From: Paludibacterium paludis
GTDB lineage: Bacteria > Pseudomonadota > Gammaproteobacteria > Burkholderiales > Chromobacteriaceae
Direction of reading: 5' to 3'
Assembly: GCF_018802605.1 (NCBI RefSeq)
Contig: NZ_CP069161.1
Location: forward strand, 1,860,001 to 1,924,000
DNA length: 64,000 nt
The translations under genes and the position numbers were made by a program. The notes beneath the pieces were generated by a model that saw only the letters and a list, made by a program, of their open reading frames with translations, made no database searches and was not told where the DNA came from. Positions 23,183 to 31,115 of this stretch are shown here, piece after piece (position 1 is the stretch's first letter; each line of letters opens with the position of its first letter).

Positions 23183-23361
23183 GCTGAAACCGTCTTCCGG
23201 CGAATTCCATCAAGGCCCGCAGCCCTATGGGGCTGCAACAAGGCCGGATATAAGCGAGCAACCAACCGCTGCATGTCATTTTATGAAACTGCCCTTGGCA
23301 AACGGGAGGCGTCCATATAAGCCGCTCTCAATACTCGGGGGACGTCGGACCCATCACAGCG

Positions 23362-23402
23362 TTGTCTTTGTGTGTCACTGGGTGATATAGTGTGTGCCAC
23401 AC
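23362..23402 (+). promoter_or_regulatory. Promoter and candidate operator of the toxin-antitoxin pair
   Basis: TTGTCT (23362-23367) and TATAGT (23386-23391) are separated by 18 bases, a good sigma-70 promoter. Immediately after the -10 lies the inverted repeat GTGTG-C-CACAC (23392-23402), and the toxin ATG follows at 23416. The palindrome position fits autorepression by the HTH antitoxin; that role is inferred. Confidence 0.6.
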
Positions 23403-23415
23403 AGTGGGCCAAACC

Positions 23416-23805
23416 ATGCATATTTATAAAACCCGACAGTTCGGCAAGTGGGCTGGCAAGGAAGGCCTCTCCGACTCAGTCTTGGCCGCGGCTGTTGCCG
23501 AGATGGAACGTGGTCTGATCGATGCCGACCTTGGAGGCCATGTGGTGAAGAAGCGTGTCGCCTTGCCCGGTCGCGGCAAGAGCGGTGGCGCTCGCACGCT
23601 GTTGGCCTATCGGTTGGCCGATCGTGCTTTTTTCGTCTACGGTTTTGCCAAGAATGAGCGTGACAACATTGACGACAAGGAGCTGAAGGCCTTGAAATTG
23701 TTGGCGTCGACCTTGCTGAGGTGGACGGAACAACAGCTGGCTCATGCGCTGGAAGAGGGCGCGTTGCTGCCGGTGAATCCTGATGTGCAACGAGGTGAAT
23801 CATGA
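23416..23805 (+). CDS. RelE/HigB-type toxin of a type II toxin-antitoxin system
   Basis: 129 aa. MHIYKTRQFGKWAGKEGLSD, then the basic core GHVVKKRVALPGRGKSGGAR, the strand TLLAYRLADRAFFVYGFAKNE, and a C-terminal helix. This matches the HigB-2/RelE-like group in which a basic toxin gene precedes an HTH antitoxin; members usually cleave mRNA on the ribosome. The ATG at 23416 is chosen over the upstream in-frame codons because it lies just after the promoter and operator and matches the family start. Its end overlaps the antitoxin start by 4 bases. Confidence 0.85.
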   Translation: MHIYKTRQFGKWAGKEGLSDSVLAAAVAEMERGLIDADLGGHVVKKRVALPGRGKSGGARTLLAYRLADRAFFVYGFAKNERDNIDDKELKALKLLASTLLRWTEQQLAHALEEGALLPVNPDVQRGES

Positions 23806-24107
23806 CTAGCCGACTGTTGGAAACCCTGCACGAAACCGCCCGGGAGTTCGCCGAGATCGGGTTGGTCGATGCTCAAACCATGCGCGAATTCGATGCGGCC
23901 TGCTTGCCGCCGGTGAAGAACTTCACGGCCGACGAGATCAAGAATCTGCGCCTGCGTTGCCGAGCCAGCCAGGCCGTGTTCGCGGCCTACCTGAATACCA
24001 GCCCTTCGACCGTGCAAAAATGGGAACGGGGTGATAAGCATCCTAACGGTCCATCATTGAAACTGTTGAATCTGGTCGAGCGAAAAGGCCTGGAAGTGTT
24101 GGCCTGA
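23802..24107 (+). CDS. XRE-family HTH antitoxin (HigA/NadS-like)
   Basis: 101 aa. The C-terminal half is a Cro/C1-type helix-turn-helix: IKNLRLRCRASQAVFAAYLN followed by TSPSTVQKWERGDKHPNGPS. The N-terminal half (ETAREFAEIGLVDAQTMREF) probably wraps the toxin. ATGA overlap with the toxin gene gives coupled translation. The gene probably binds the palindrome upstream of the operon. The pair sits between insertion-sequence debris and the export locus and may stabilise the island. Confidence 0.88.
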   Translation: MTSRLLETLHETAREFAEIGLVDAQTMREFDAACLPPVKNFTADEIKNLRLRCRASQAVFAAYLNTSPSTVQKWERGDKHPNGPSLKLLNLVERKGLEVLA

Positions 24108-24208
24108 CGGCGATATCTGCCTTCGGTTCTCTCAGTGTTCGCTCGGTAAAATCGCAGGTCGTTCGTCCGTTTTACACTTTGCCTTCCATCATCCATCTCC
24201 AGGCGAGC

Positions 24209-24241
24209 ACGCCCCTCCATGCGGGAAGGGGGGCGTTCTGT
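24209..24241 (+). terminator. GC-rich hairpin downstream of the toxin-antitoxin pair
   Basis: ACGCCCC pairs with GGGGCGT, extended by a G-T pair, around a loop of about 10 bases, and is followed by TCTGTT. The T tract is weak. It lies in the 330-base gap before fliQ and would end the toxin-antitoxin transcript. Confidence 0.4.
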
Positions 24242-24350
24242 TCGCTACGCCAACTCATCCTACCGTCTTTCCTCTTGAACGAGAGCGTCGTCGCGCCTGA
24301 AGTCGTGAGGGCGGATATTTTAATGCATATTGGGTATTGACATTATTTTC

Positions 24351-24367
24351 GTTTGTATAGTACAAAC
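24351..24367 (+). promoter_or_regulatory. Palindrome over a -10-like box upstream of fliQ
   Basis: GTTTGTATAGTACAAAC is a perfect 7-bp inverted repeat around TAG and contains TATAGT, a good -10. A TTGACA occurs upstream, but the spacing to this -10 is only 13 bases, so another activator or -35 would be needed. The surrounding 100 bases are markedly AT-rich. It is a plausible operator or promoter for the whole export operon starting at 24438. Confidence 0.45.
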
Positions 24368-24437
24368 GGCTGTTTATTTCTTTTTGTTATTCTAATTGTT
24401 TAATGACAATACGAATAACGGGAATGGCCGCGACTGA

Positions 24438-24704
24438 ATGACAAACGATCTTGCTTTGCAGTTGATGTCACAGATGATGTGGAGCGCGTTGCTGATCGCC
24501 GGGCCGATCCTGCTGCTGTCGGTGGCGGTCGGCGTGCTGGTCAGCCTGTTTCAGGTGGTGACCCAGATTCAGGACGCGTCGCTGGCTTTTGTTCCCAAAC
24601 TACTCGCCGTGTTTATCGCCCTGGTCTGTTTCGGCCCCTGGATGCTCAAGCGTCTGGTTTCGTTCGCCACCTCGATGGTGGGCGGCATTCCCGGGCAGTT
24701 CTGA
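24438..24704 (+). CDS. fliQ: Flagellar-type export gate protein FliQ
   Basis: 88 aa, normal FliQ length, with two membrane segments (about residues 14-36 and 53-74). It is part of the FliP-FliQ-FliR export gate in the inner membrane, through which substrates leave the cytoplasm. Family signatures visible are LLISAGPILLLSVAVG-like packing in segment 1 and VTQIQDASLAFVPKLLAVF. It is the first gene of the operon, 71 bases after the palindromic promoter candidate. fliR follows after 9 bases. Unlike the common fliP-fliQ-fliR order, fliP lies about 17 kb away at the other end of the locus. Confidence 0.93.
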   Translation: MTNDLALQLMSQMMWSALLIAGPILLLSVAVGVLVSLFQVVTQIQDASLAFVPKLLAVFIALVCFGPWMLKRLVSFATSMVGGIPGQF

Positions 24705-24713
24705 GCACGGCCG

Positions 24714-25484
24714 ATGATGACTTTTACCCTTGATCTGTCGTGGGTGTACGCAACGCTGCTACTGTCCCTGCGTCTTGCCCCTTCTTTTTTCCTGACCCCG
24801 CTGCTGGGGCCATCCCCGATCCCCGCGCCGGTCAAGGTTGTGCTGACTCTCGGTCTGTCGTCGTTCATGGTGCTGGCGCAGGCGGTGCCGGTGCGCATTC
24901 CCGATAGCGTGTGGGAACTCATCGGGCAGATGGCGTCCGAGGCTCTGCTGGGCGCGGCGCTGGCCTACTCGGTGCAGGCGGCGTTCGCCGCCCTGTCCTT
25001 CGCGGGGCGTACCGTCGACACGCAGATCGGCTTCAGCCTTGCCGGGCTCGTCAATCCGATGACCCGCGTTTCCGAAGCGTTGAGCGGTTTGCTGTTCGAG
25101 CTTCTTGCCGTGGCGTATCTGTATGCGGTGAACGGCCATCACATGTTGCTGCGCGCCCTGGCGTTCAGTGTGCGCAGCGCGCCATTGGGGCTGCCGTTCG
25201 CCGTTCCGCGACCGGAGATGATCATCGGGCAGTTCGCGACCGTGTTCACGCTGGCGCTGGCGCTGGCCGCGCCGCTTCTGGTGACCCTGTTCGTGCTCGA
25301 CGCGGGGGTCGCGGTGATGTCCCGCTCGTTGCCGCAGTTCAATGCGTTCGTGATCGCCATGCCGGTGAAAGTGCTGGTCGGCCTCGCGGTTTTTGCCATT
25401 CTCATTCCCCGGCTGGGCGATTTCTTCGAGCGTTGGCTGACGTCCATCCTCGATGGCTGGGCGAAACTGGTGCCGTTGGGGTAA
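24714..25484 (+). CDS. fliR: Flagellar-type export gate protein FliR
   Basis: 256 aa with about six hydrophobic segments, the FliR size. FliR joins FliP and FliQ in the helical export gate. Typical features are an N-terminal RLAPSFFLTPLLG, the loop GRTVDTQIGFSLAGLVNP (about residues 100-117) and a late LPQFNAFVIAMPVKVLVGL. The ATG at 24714 gives the usual family start; a second ATG follows at 24717. flhB begins 2 bases after its stop. Confidence 0.94.
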   Translation: MMTFTLDLSWVYATLLLSLRLAPSFFLTPLLGPSPIPAPVKVVLTLGLSSFMVLAQAVPVRIPDSVWELIGQMASEALLGAALAYSVQAAFAALSFAGRTVDTQIGFSLAGLVNPMTRVSEALSGLLFELLAVAYLYAVNGHHMLLRALAFSVRSAPLGLPFAVPRPEMIIGQFATVFTLALALAAPLLVTLFVLDAGVAVMSRSLPQFNAFVIAMPVKVLVGLAVFAILIPRLGDFFERWLTSILDGWAKLVPLG

Positions 25485-25486
25485 GC

Positions 25487-26548
25487 ATGGCCGAACAGGA
25501 ACAGGATCGCTCCGAGGAGGCGACGCCGCACAAGAAGGACGAGGCGCGCAAGAAGGGAACCGTGCTGCGCAGCCAGGATGTGATGGCATTGGGGTCGGTG
25601 GCGGCGTTTCTTGGTTTCGCCGCGGTGTTCGGGCCGGCCGCCATCGGACGCTGTCTGACGGCCTACACCGGATTGTGGAGCCGGGCGGCGGAGCTGCCGT
25701 TCTCGTTGACGGGTCTGACCGTCTGGCTTGGCGATATCGGCCGCGAAACCATGCTGATCTTTCTGCCGCTGTGGCTGATGCTGGGCGTGGTGGCGGTGGT
25801 GCTGTCCGCCGGACAGTCAGGCTGGAAGGTCTCGTTCGAACCGCTGAAGCCCGACTGGCAGAAAGTGAATCCCATCGAAGGATTCAAGCGGCTTTTCACC
25901 GTGAAAATCCTCTTCGAGGCGGTGAAGTCGGTTCTCAAATTCGTTTTTTATGCCGCGGCATTGTATGCCCTCGTCAAGGCGGGCATGGCCCACTGGTTGG
26001 GGTTGCCGATGGCCGAGCCGGGCGGCGTGGCGGCCGTGATGGGCGGCAGTGTGCTCGAGGCCGTGCAGCGCATGGCGCTGGTGATGCTGGCCATCGCCTT
26101 GCTGGATTTTCTGTTCGCCCGGCGTTCCCTCGCGCGCAAACTGCGCATGTCGCGGCGCGAGGTCAAGGAGGAGATCAAGCGGCGCGACGGCGACCCGCGG
26201 ATCAAATCCAGACTGCGCGAAATCCGCCTGCAGTTCCTGCAGAAAATCCGCTCATCCTCGCGGGTGGGCGAGGCGGACGTGCTGATCGTCAATCCCCGCC
26301 ATCTGGCGCTGGCCATCCAGTACCGGCGCGAGGCTATGCCCGCGCCGCGGCTGCTGGCCAAGGGCGCGGGCGATACCGCGCTGAAAATGCGCCGTCTGGC
26401 GAGGCGCCATGGCGTGCCCATCCTGGAAAACAGACCGCTGGCGCGTGCCCTGTTCAGGGAGGCGCAGATCGATGACTGGATTCCCGACACGCATTACGCC
26501 GGCGTGGCCAAAGCCCTGGCCTGGGCGTTCAGGGTCAGGCGGAAATAA
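25487..26548 (+). CDS. flhB: Export switch protein FlhB
   Basis: 353 aa. FlhB has four N-terminal membrane helices and a cytoplasmic domain that self-cleaves to switch substrate class. The start EQEQDRSEEATPHKKDEARK is the classic FlhB N-terminus, and MSRREVKEEIKRRDGDPRIK is the cytoplasmic linker. The cleavage motif reads NPRH rather than the usual NPTH (VNPRHLALAIQY, about residue 267). The ATG at 25487 is chosen because the much longer open frame from 24911 runs through fliR. It sits directly after fliR and before flhA. Confidence 0.95.
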   Translation: MAEQEQDRSEEATPHKKDEARKKGTVLRSQDVMALGSVAAFLGFAAVFGPAAIGRCLTAYTGLWSRAAELPFSLTGLTVWLGDIGRETMLIFLPLWLMLGVVAVVLSAGQSGWKVSFEPLKPDWQKVNPIEGFKRLFTVKILFEAVKSVLKFVFYAAALYALVKAGMAHWLGLPMAEPGGVAAVMGGSVLEAVQRMALVMLAIALLDFLFARRSLARKLRMSRREVKEEIKRRDGDPRIKSRLREIRLQFLQKIRSSSRVGEADVLIVNPRHLALAIQYRREAMPAPRLLAKGAGDTALKMRRLARRHGVPILENRPLARALFREAQIDDWIPDTHYAGVAKALAWAFRVRRK

Positions 26549-26566
26549 CACGGGACACTAGCGTCG

Positions 26567-28630
26567 ATGGCGAAACTGATTCAATGGCTCAAAAGCGGCT
26601 CGGACGTGTCGATCGTCATGGTGATGGTCGGCATCCTCTTCGTGCTGTTCGCGCCGGTGCCGGCGCGGGTGCTCGACGCGCTGATCCTGACGAACGTCAG
26701 TTTCGCCCTGTTCGTTCTGCTGATGACCTTCTATGTCGCCAAACCGGTGGAATTCTCGACCTTTCCCTCGGTGCTTCTGGTCGCCACGCTGTTCCGTCTC
26801 GCGCTGAACGTAGCCGCCACGCGTCTGATTCTCTCCGAAGGCAATGCCGGACAGGTGATCGCGGCAATCGGCAGTTTCGTCGTCGGCGGCAATTACGTGA
26901 TCGGGGTGATCGTGTTCCTGATTCTGGTGGTGGTCCAGTATGTCGTGGTGACCAGCGGCGCCCAGCGGGTCGCGGAAGTGGCGGCGCGCTTCACCCTCGA
27001 CAGCATGCCGGGCCAGCAGATGAGCATCGACGCCGATCTGAACATGGGGTTCATCGATCAGGAAGAGGCTCAGCGGCGCCGCAAGGAACTGGAGAACGAA
27101 GCGGGTTTCTACGGCGCGATGGACGGCGCCAGCAAATTCGTCAAGGGTGATGCCATCGCCGGCATCATCATCATGCTGATCAACATCCTGGGCGGCTTCG
27201 CCATCGGCGTGGCGCAACTTGGCATGCCCTGGCAGGAGGCCTTGCAGACCTATACGTTGCTGACCATCGGCGACGGGATCGTGACTCAGGTGCCCGCCCT
27301 GGTCATCGCCGTGGGCACCGGCATCATCATCACCCGCTCCTCATCGGGCGAGCGACTCAGCAAAGAACTGTTCGGCCAGTTCGCGGCCTATCCCGGCATC
27401 CTTTTCATGGTGGCGGGCGCGATGCTGCTGGTGGCCATTCTGCCCGGCATGCCCGCAGCGCCGGCGCTGCTGCTGGCGGCCGCCTTGCTGGGCGCGGGAT
27501 TGCTGCTGCGACGCCTGCGGGCCGTGCGTTCCGCCACCGGTCCGGTCGCCGAAGAAGGCGCCGGCGGCGCGGGCGAGGATTCGATTTACGACACGCTGAA
27601 GGTCGATGTGCTGGCCATCGAGTGCGCCTCTTCGCTGCTTCCGCTTTTTGGCAAGGATGGCGCGTTGCTGACCGAGCGCATCGGGCTGTTCCGCAAACAA
27701 TACGCGCTCGAGTCCGGCCTGGTATTGCCCTCCGTGAAAATCCGCGAAACGAAAAGTCTGCCCGACAAGCGCTACCGCATTCTGTTTCAGGGCGACCGGC
27801 TGGGAGACGGCGAGCTGGAGCCGGACTTGTGGATGGCCATCCACCCGGGGGGAGAGCGCGCCGCGCTGCCGGGCGTGGAAACACTCGAGCCCGCCTACCG
27901 GCTGCCGGCCGTCTGGATCGAGGACAAGCAGCGGGTCAGGGCGCGCGAGGCAGGCTACACGGTGGTGGATCCGGTCACCGTGTTCATGACGCACTTTTCC
28001 GAACTGGTGAAACGCAATGCATCCCAGATTCTCACGCGGGATGAAGTCGGACGGCTGATTCAGCACCTGGGCAAAGAGCACGCCGGGCTGATCGAGGAGT
28101 TGGTGCCGAACGTCCTGTCGCTCGGCGAAATCCAGAAAGTACTGCAATTGTTGCTCAAGGAAAACGTTTCGATCCGGCAACTGGTGGCGATCTGCGAGGT
28201 GCTGGCCGATGCCGGAAAGGCGAGCAAGGACCCGGAGCACCTAGCCGGCATCGTTCGGCAACATCTGGGCACAGCGATCTGCCAGCCGCTGCTCGACGGC
28301 GCGGGAACTCTCAACGTGATCGCCATGGATGCCGGGCTCGAACAAACGCTTTACGAGGGACTGCGCCGGGCCGAATCCGGCGGTGCCACGCTGGCGGTCG
28401 ATCCGCGCATTGCCGAAACCGTGATTAAACAACTGGTCGGTCACGCCGAGCGCATGGCCGCCGCCAACCTGATGCCCGTGCTGTTGTGTTCGCCCGATGT
28501 CAGGTCACCGCTGCGCAAGCTGTGCGAACGAATGCTGCCGCATTTGCATGTTCTGTCGCTGGGCGAGATCCCCGCGCAAACCAGTCTGAAATCCTTTGCC
28601 GTCGTGACGGCGCGAGAGGGAGTGGCATGA
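26567..28630 (+). CDS. flhA: Export apparatus protein FlhA
   Basis: 687 aa, standard FlhA length. The N-terminal half has about eight membrane helices and the family block FRLALNVAATRLILSEGNAG (about residues 76-95). The cytoplasmic half forms the nonameric ring that docks chaperone-substrate complexes; EELVPNVLSLGEIQKVLQLL and LLKENVSIRQLVAICEVLAD are typical. It is the largest export-gate component and energises export. Its stop overlaps the next gene (ATGA). No missing segment is visible. Confidence 0.96.
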   Translation: MAKLIQWLKSGSDVSIVMVMVGILFVLFAPVPARVLDALILTNVSFALFVLLMTFYVAKPVEFSTFPSVLLVATLFRLALNVAATRLILSEGNAGQVIAAIGSFVVGGNYVIGVIVFLILVVVQYVVVTSGAQRVAEVAARFTLDSMPGQQMSIDADLNMGFIDQEEAQRRRKELENEAGFYGAMDGASKFVKGDAIAGIIIMLINILGGFAIGVAQLGMPWQEALQTYTLLTIGDGIVTQVPALVIAVGTGIIITRSSSGERLSKELFGQFAAYPGILFMVAGAMLLVAILPGMPAAPALLLAAALLGAGLLLRRLRAVRSATGPVAEEGAGGAGEDSIYDTLKVDVLAIECASSLLPLFGKDGALLTERIGLFRKQYALESGLVLPSVKIRETKSLPDKRYRILFQGDRLGDGELEPDLWMAIHPGGERAALPGVETLEPAYRLPAVWIEDKQRVRAREAGYTVVDPVTVFMTHFSELVKRNASQILTRDEVGRLIQHLGKEHAGLIEELVPNVLSLGEIQKVLQLLLKENVSIRQLVAICEVLADAGKASKDPEHLAGIVRQHLGTAICQPLLDGAGTLNVIAMDAGLEQTLYEGLRRAESGGATLAVDPRIAETVIKQLVGHAERMAAANLMPVLLCSPDVRSPLRKLCERMLPHLHVLSLGEIPAQTSLKSFAVVTAREGVA

Positions 28631-29298
28631 ATGCATTGATGGGAGTGCTGGCAAGCTCGATGAACGCCGATATGGCGCGTCTTGGCGGCGTGGCGCACAA
28701 CATGGCGAACGCAACGACACCCGGGTACAAGAAAGTTTTCGCCTTGCCGCCCGAGGTGACACGTGGCGGCACGGTGGATCGGCGATCCGGTGTGCTCTCC
28801 CGAACCGGCGACGAGTTTCATTTGGCGATCGACGGTGACGGGTTTTTTGTGGCGGGCGGAGACGGCGAGCCAATGGTGACCCGAGGTGGAGCGATGAAGC
28901 TCGACAGCCGAGGCCGGCTACTGTTCGCTCAGTCCGGGCGCCCTGTTCGGGGAGAGGGCGGCGACATCTTTCTCGCGCCCGGCGCATTCACCGTCACCGC
29001 GGCCGGCGAGGTGACGCAGGGCGGCGTCCCGGTGGCCCGCCTGCGCCTGGTATCGACGAAAGGACGGACAGCGCTGGACGCCATGGGCGAGGGCTTGTAC
29101 CGGATGTCCGGCGTGGATAGCGCCGAACCGGCCGGCGGGCATGTCCGGCAAGGGTATCTGGAAATGTCGAATGTGAATTCGGCCCGGGAGATGGTCGAGC
29201 TGATGGAAGCGACCCGCCATTTCGAATCGGTGCAGCGCGCCGTGACGGGTCTGGATGCCGTTTGGGAAAAATCGTTGAAAACCCTGGGCGAATTCTGA
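28627..29298 (+). CDS. flgF: Proximal rod protein FlgF
   Basis: 223 aa. The N-terminus MNALMGVLASSMNADMARLG followed by NMANATTPGYKK is the rod/hook family signature, and the C-terminus MSNVNSAREMVELMEATRHF is the matching D0 helix. The middle (FHLAIDGDGFFVAGGDGEP) is the FlgF/FlgG central domain. It is somewhat shorter than many FlgF proteins (about 245-250). Its order before flgG supports FlgF. The true start is the ATG at 28627, overlapping the flhA stop. Confidence 0.88.
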   Translation: MNALMGVLASSMNADMARLGGVAHNMANATTPGYKKVFALPPEVTRGGTVDRRSGVLSRTGDEFHLAIDGDGFFVAGGDGEPMVTRGGAMKLDSRGRLLFAQSGRPVRGEGGDIFLAPGAFTVTAAGEVTQGGVPVARLRLVSTKGRTALDAMGEGLYRMSGVDSAEPAGGHVRQGYLEMSNVNSAREMVELMEATRHFESVQRAVTGLDAVWEKSLKTLGEF

Positions 29299-29324
29299 AC
29301 GCCGGGGGCACGGAGAACACCTTC

Positions 29325-30110
29325 ATGATCGATGCACTGTATTTGGGCTCGTCGGGGATGTCGGCGCAGCAAAGCCATCTGGAAACGGTGGCCAATAACT
29401 TGGCGAACATGAATACCACCGGCTTCAAGCGCTCCCGGGTGGTTTTCGAGGACTTGATGGCCCGGGAAACGGGTGTGCTGGCGGGACCATTGGCCGAAGA
29501 CAGCCCGGGTTCCGTCATGCTTGGCGGCGGCGTGCGTGTCGCGTCCATCGACACGGTGTTCGTTCAGGGCGATTTGCGCCAGACCGACTCACCGATGGAT
29601 CTGGCCATCAATGGTCCCGGTTTTGTCGAGGTGACGCGCGCCGACGGCAGCGTGGCCTATAGCCGCGCCGGCACCTTGCGGGTCAACGATGACGGATTGC
29701 TGGCGTTGGGCAACGGAGTACCCCTTAACCCGCCGATTTCCGTACCGGCGGACACCCGGCAATTAACGATCGGCCGGGACGGCAAGGTGAGCGTGGTGGC
29801 GGGCGGCGATTCCAGACCGGTGGAAATCGGACGGGTCGAACTGGCCATGTTCAATAGTCCGGTCAATCTCAAACCGCTGGGCGAGGGTCTCTACGAAGCC
29901 ACCGCGCAATCGGGAGAAGCCCAGCTGGGGCAGGCGGGAGAGTCGGGGCGCGGCGTACTGGCCCAGAAGTATCTCGAAGGCTCCAACGTCAAAATGGCGG
30001 ATGAAGTCGTCAGCATGATGCTCGCTCAAAGAGCATTCGAAGCCAATGCAAAAATCATTCAGGCCGCCGACGAAATGCTGGCGATCAGCAATAACCTGCG
30101 CCGCGGCTAG
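29325..30110 (+). CDS. flgG: Distal rod protein FlgG
   Basis: 261 aa, the usual FlgG length. It starts MIDALYLGSSGMSAQQSHLE, then NNLANMNTTGFKRSRVVFED, the rod signature. The distal-rod landmarks SPMDLAINGPGFVEV and the C-terminal YLEGSNVKMADEVVSMMLAQ and FEANAKIIQAADEML are clear. It builds the distal rod through the P ring. The ATG at 29325 is chosen over the upstream open frame, which overlaps flgF. Confidence 0.95.
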   Translation: MIDALYLGSSGMSAQQSHLETVANNLANMNTTGFKRSRVVFEDLMARETGVLAGPLAEDSPGSVMLGGGVRVASIDTVFVQGDLRQTDSPMDLAINGPGFVEVTRADGSVAYSRAGTLRVNDDGLLALGNGVPLNPPISVPADTRQLTIGRDGKVSVVAGGDSRPVEIGRVELAMFNSPVNLKPLGEGLYEATAQSGEAQLGQAGESGRGVLAQKYLEGSNVKMADEVVSMMLAQRAFEANAKIIQAADEMLAISNNLRRG

Positions 30111-31050
30111 GTGTCTGGCGCTTGCCATCCTCGTAGTCGCGCTGAACCCGTCGCTGGCCGGTGCACTGGAGATCGAGGTGGCGGAGCGCAGCGAGATCCG
30201 CCGTGGCGACCTGCGGTTGATCGACCTCGCGCCCGGCCCGTGGCCGGACGCCGTGCGAGGCGCGCTAGAGGCGGTTCGTCTTGGCCGCGCGCCCCTGTTT
30301 GGTGAAACGCGACGGCTTCCTCGTTCTTTGCTTGCGGCGGGATTTCGGCGGGCGTCATTCGCAAGCGGCATCGAACTGCGTGCCCGGCTGCCGGCGGAAG
30401 TGTCTGTCACGCGCGCGGGGGGCGTCGCCGATCGCGGGCGATTGGGCCATGACGCGCAGAACCGGTTGAGCGAACGCTTGGCCCGCGAGTGCGAAAACCA
30501 CGCCGCCACGGCACTCGATGAGCCGCGGGAGAGCTGGCTTCCTCCGGATGACGTCAGGCGCGAACAGTGGCGGATCCCGTCCCCGCTGTCCGGGCGCATG
30601 GTGGCCTGGGTCGATATTTTCGAGAACGGGAGTTTGTACCGGAGTATCCCTTACTGGTTTCGCGTCAGTTGCCAGGTGCCGGCGTTTCGCCTGAATACCA
30701 CGGTAGGCGAAGGGGAGACGCTTGGCTCGCCCTCGGTCCGGAGCGAATCGGTCGACCTGGCGGCCTTGGCGCCGGGCGAGCGTCCTGTTCGGGTACTGCG
30801 CGATGCCGTTGCCCGTCGCACGTTGGCTGAAGGGCGATTGCTGCTTGAAGAGGACATCATGGCGGCCCCGGCGGTGCGCAAGAACAGTCTGGTGCAATTG
30901 CGGGTTGTCAGTGGCAGTGTCGAGCTGGAGTTGACCGGTACGGCGCTAACCGATGGCGCTATCGGTGAAGTTATATGGGTTCGTTCCGGTCTGGGGGGGG
31001 AATTGCTTCGGATTAAAGTGACAGACAAGGACAATGGTGTTGCTATATAA
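30046..31050 (+). CDS. flgA: P-ring assembly chaperone FlgA
   Basis: Up to 334 aa. FlgA is a periplasmic chaperone that helps FlgI assemble into the P ring. The C-terminal SAF-like region is recognisable (DLAALAPGERPVRVLRDAVA, LLLEEDIMAAPAVRKNSLVQ, and a final ELLRIKVTDKDNGVAI). The N-terminus contains a hydrophobic export signal (LALAILVVALNPSLAGA). The start is uncertain: the ATG at 30046 overlaps flgG by 65 bases and gives a long basic leader, but I see no better ATG in frame. It is the last gene before an AT-rich gap. Confidence 0.82.
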   Translation: MQKSFRPPTKCWRSAITCAAARCLALAILVVALNPSLAGALEIEVAERSEIRRGDLRLIDLAPGPWPDAVRGALEAVRLGRAPLFGETRRLPRSLLAAGFRRASFASGIELRARLPAEVSVTRAGGVADRGRLGHDAQNRLSERLARECENHAATALDEPRESWLPPDDVRREQWRIPSPLSGRMVAWVDIFENGSLYRSIPYWFRVSCQVPAFRLNTTVGEGETLGSPSVRSESVDLAALAPGERPVRVLRDAVARRTLAEGRLLLEEDIMAAPAVRKNSLVQLRVVSGSVELELTGTALTDGAIGEVIWVRSGLGGELLRIKVTDKDNGVAI

Positions 31051-31115
31051 ATAATAATTTCTGTGGTAATAATACGTACGACATTAATTTAAGGTCGAGA
31101 AAAAGGCGGACTTGA

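Noticed and set aside
24320-24370. TTGACA / TATAGT as a standard sigma-70 promoter upstream of fliQ
   Set aside because: The spacing is only 13 bases, too short for a normal promoter; only the -10-like palindrome is reported.
24911-25486. Upstream extension of the flhB frame inside fliR
   Set aside because: The true FlhB N-terminus begins at 25487; the extension overlaps fliR completely and is Arg/Gly-rich noise.
31051-31115. Promoter in the gap between flgA and flgI
   Set aside because: AT-rich with a TAATAAT box, but I cannot find a -35 at a sensible distance.
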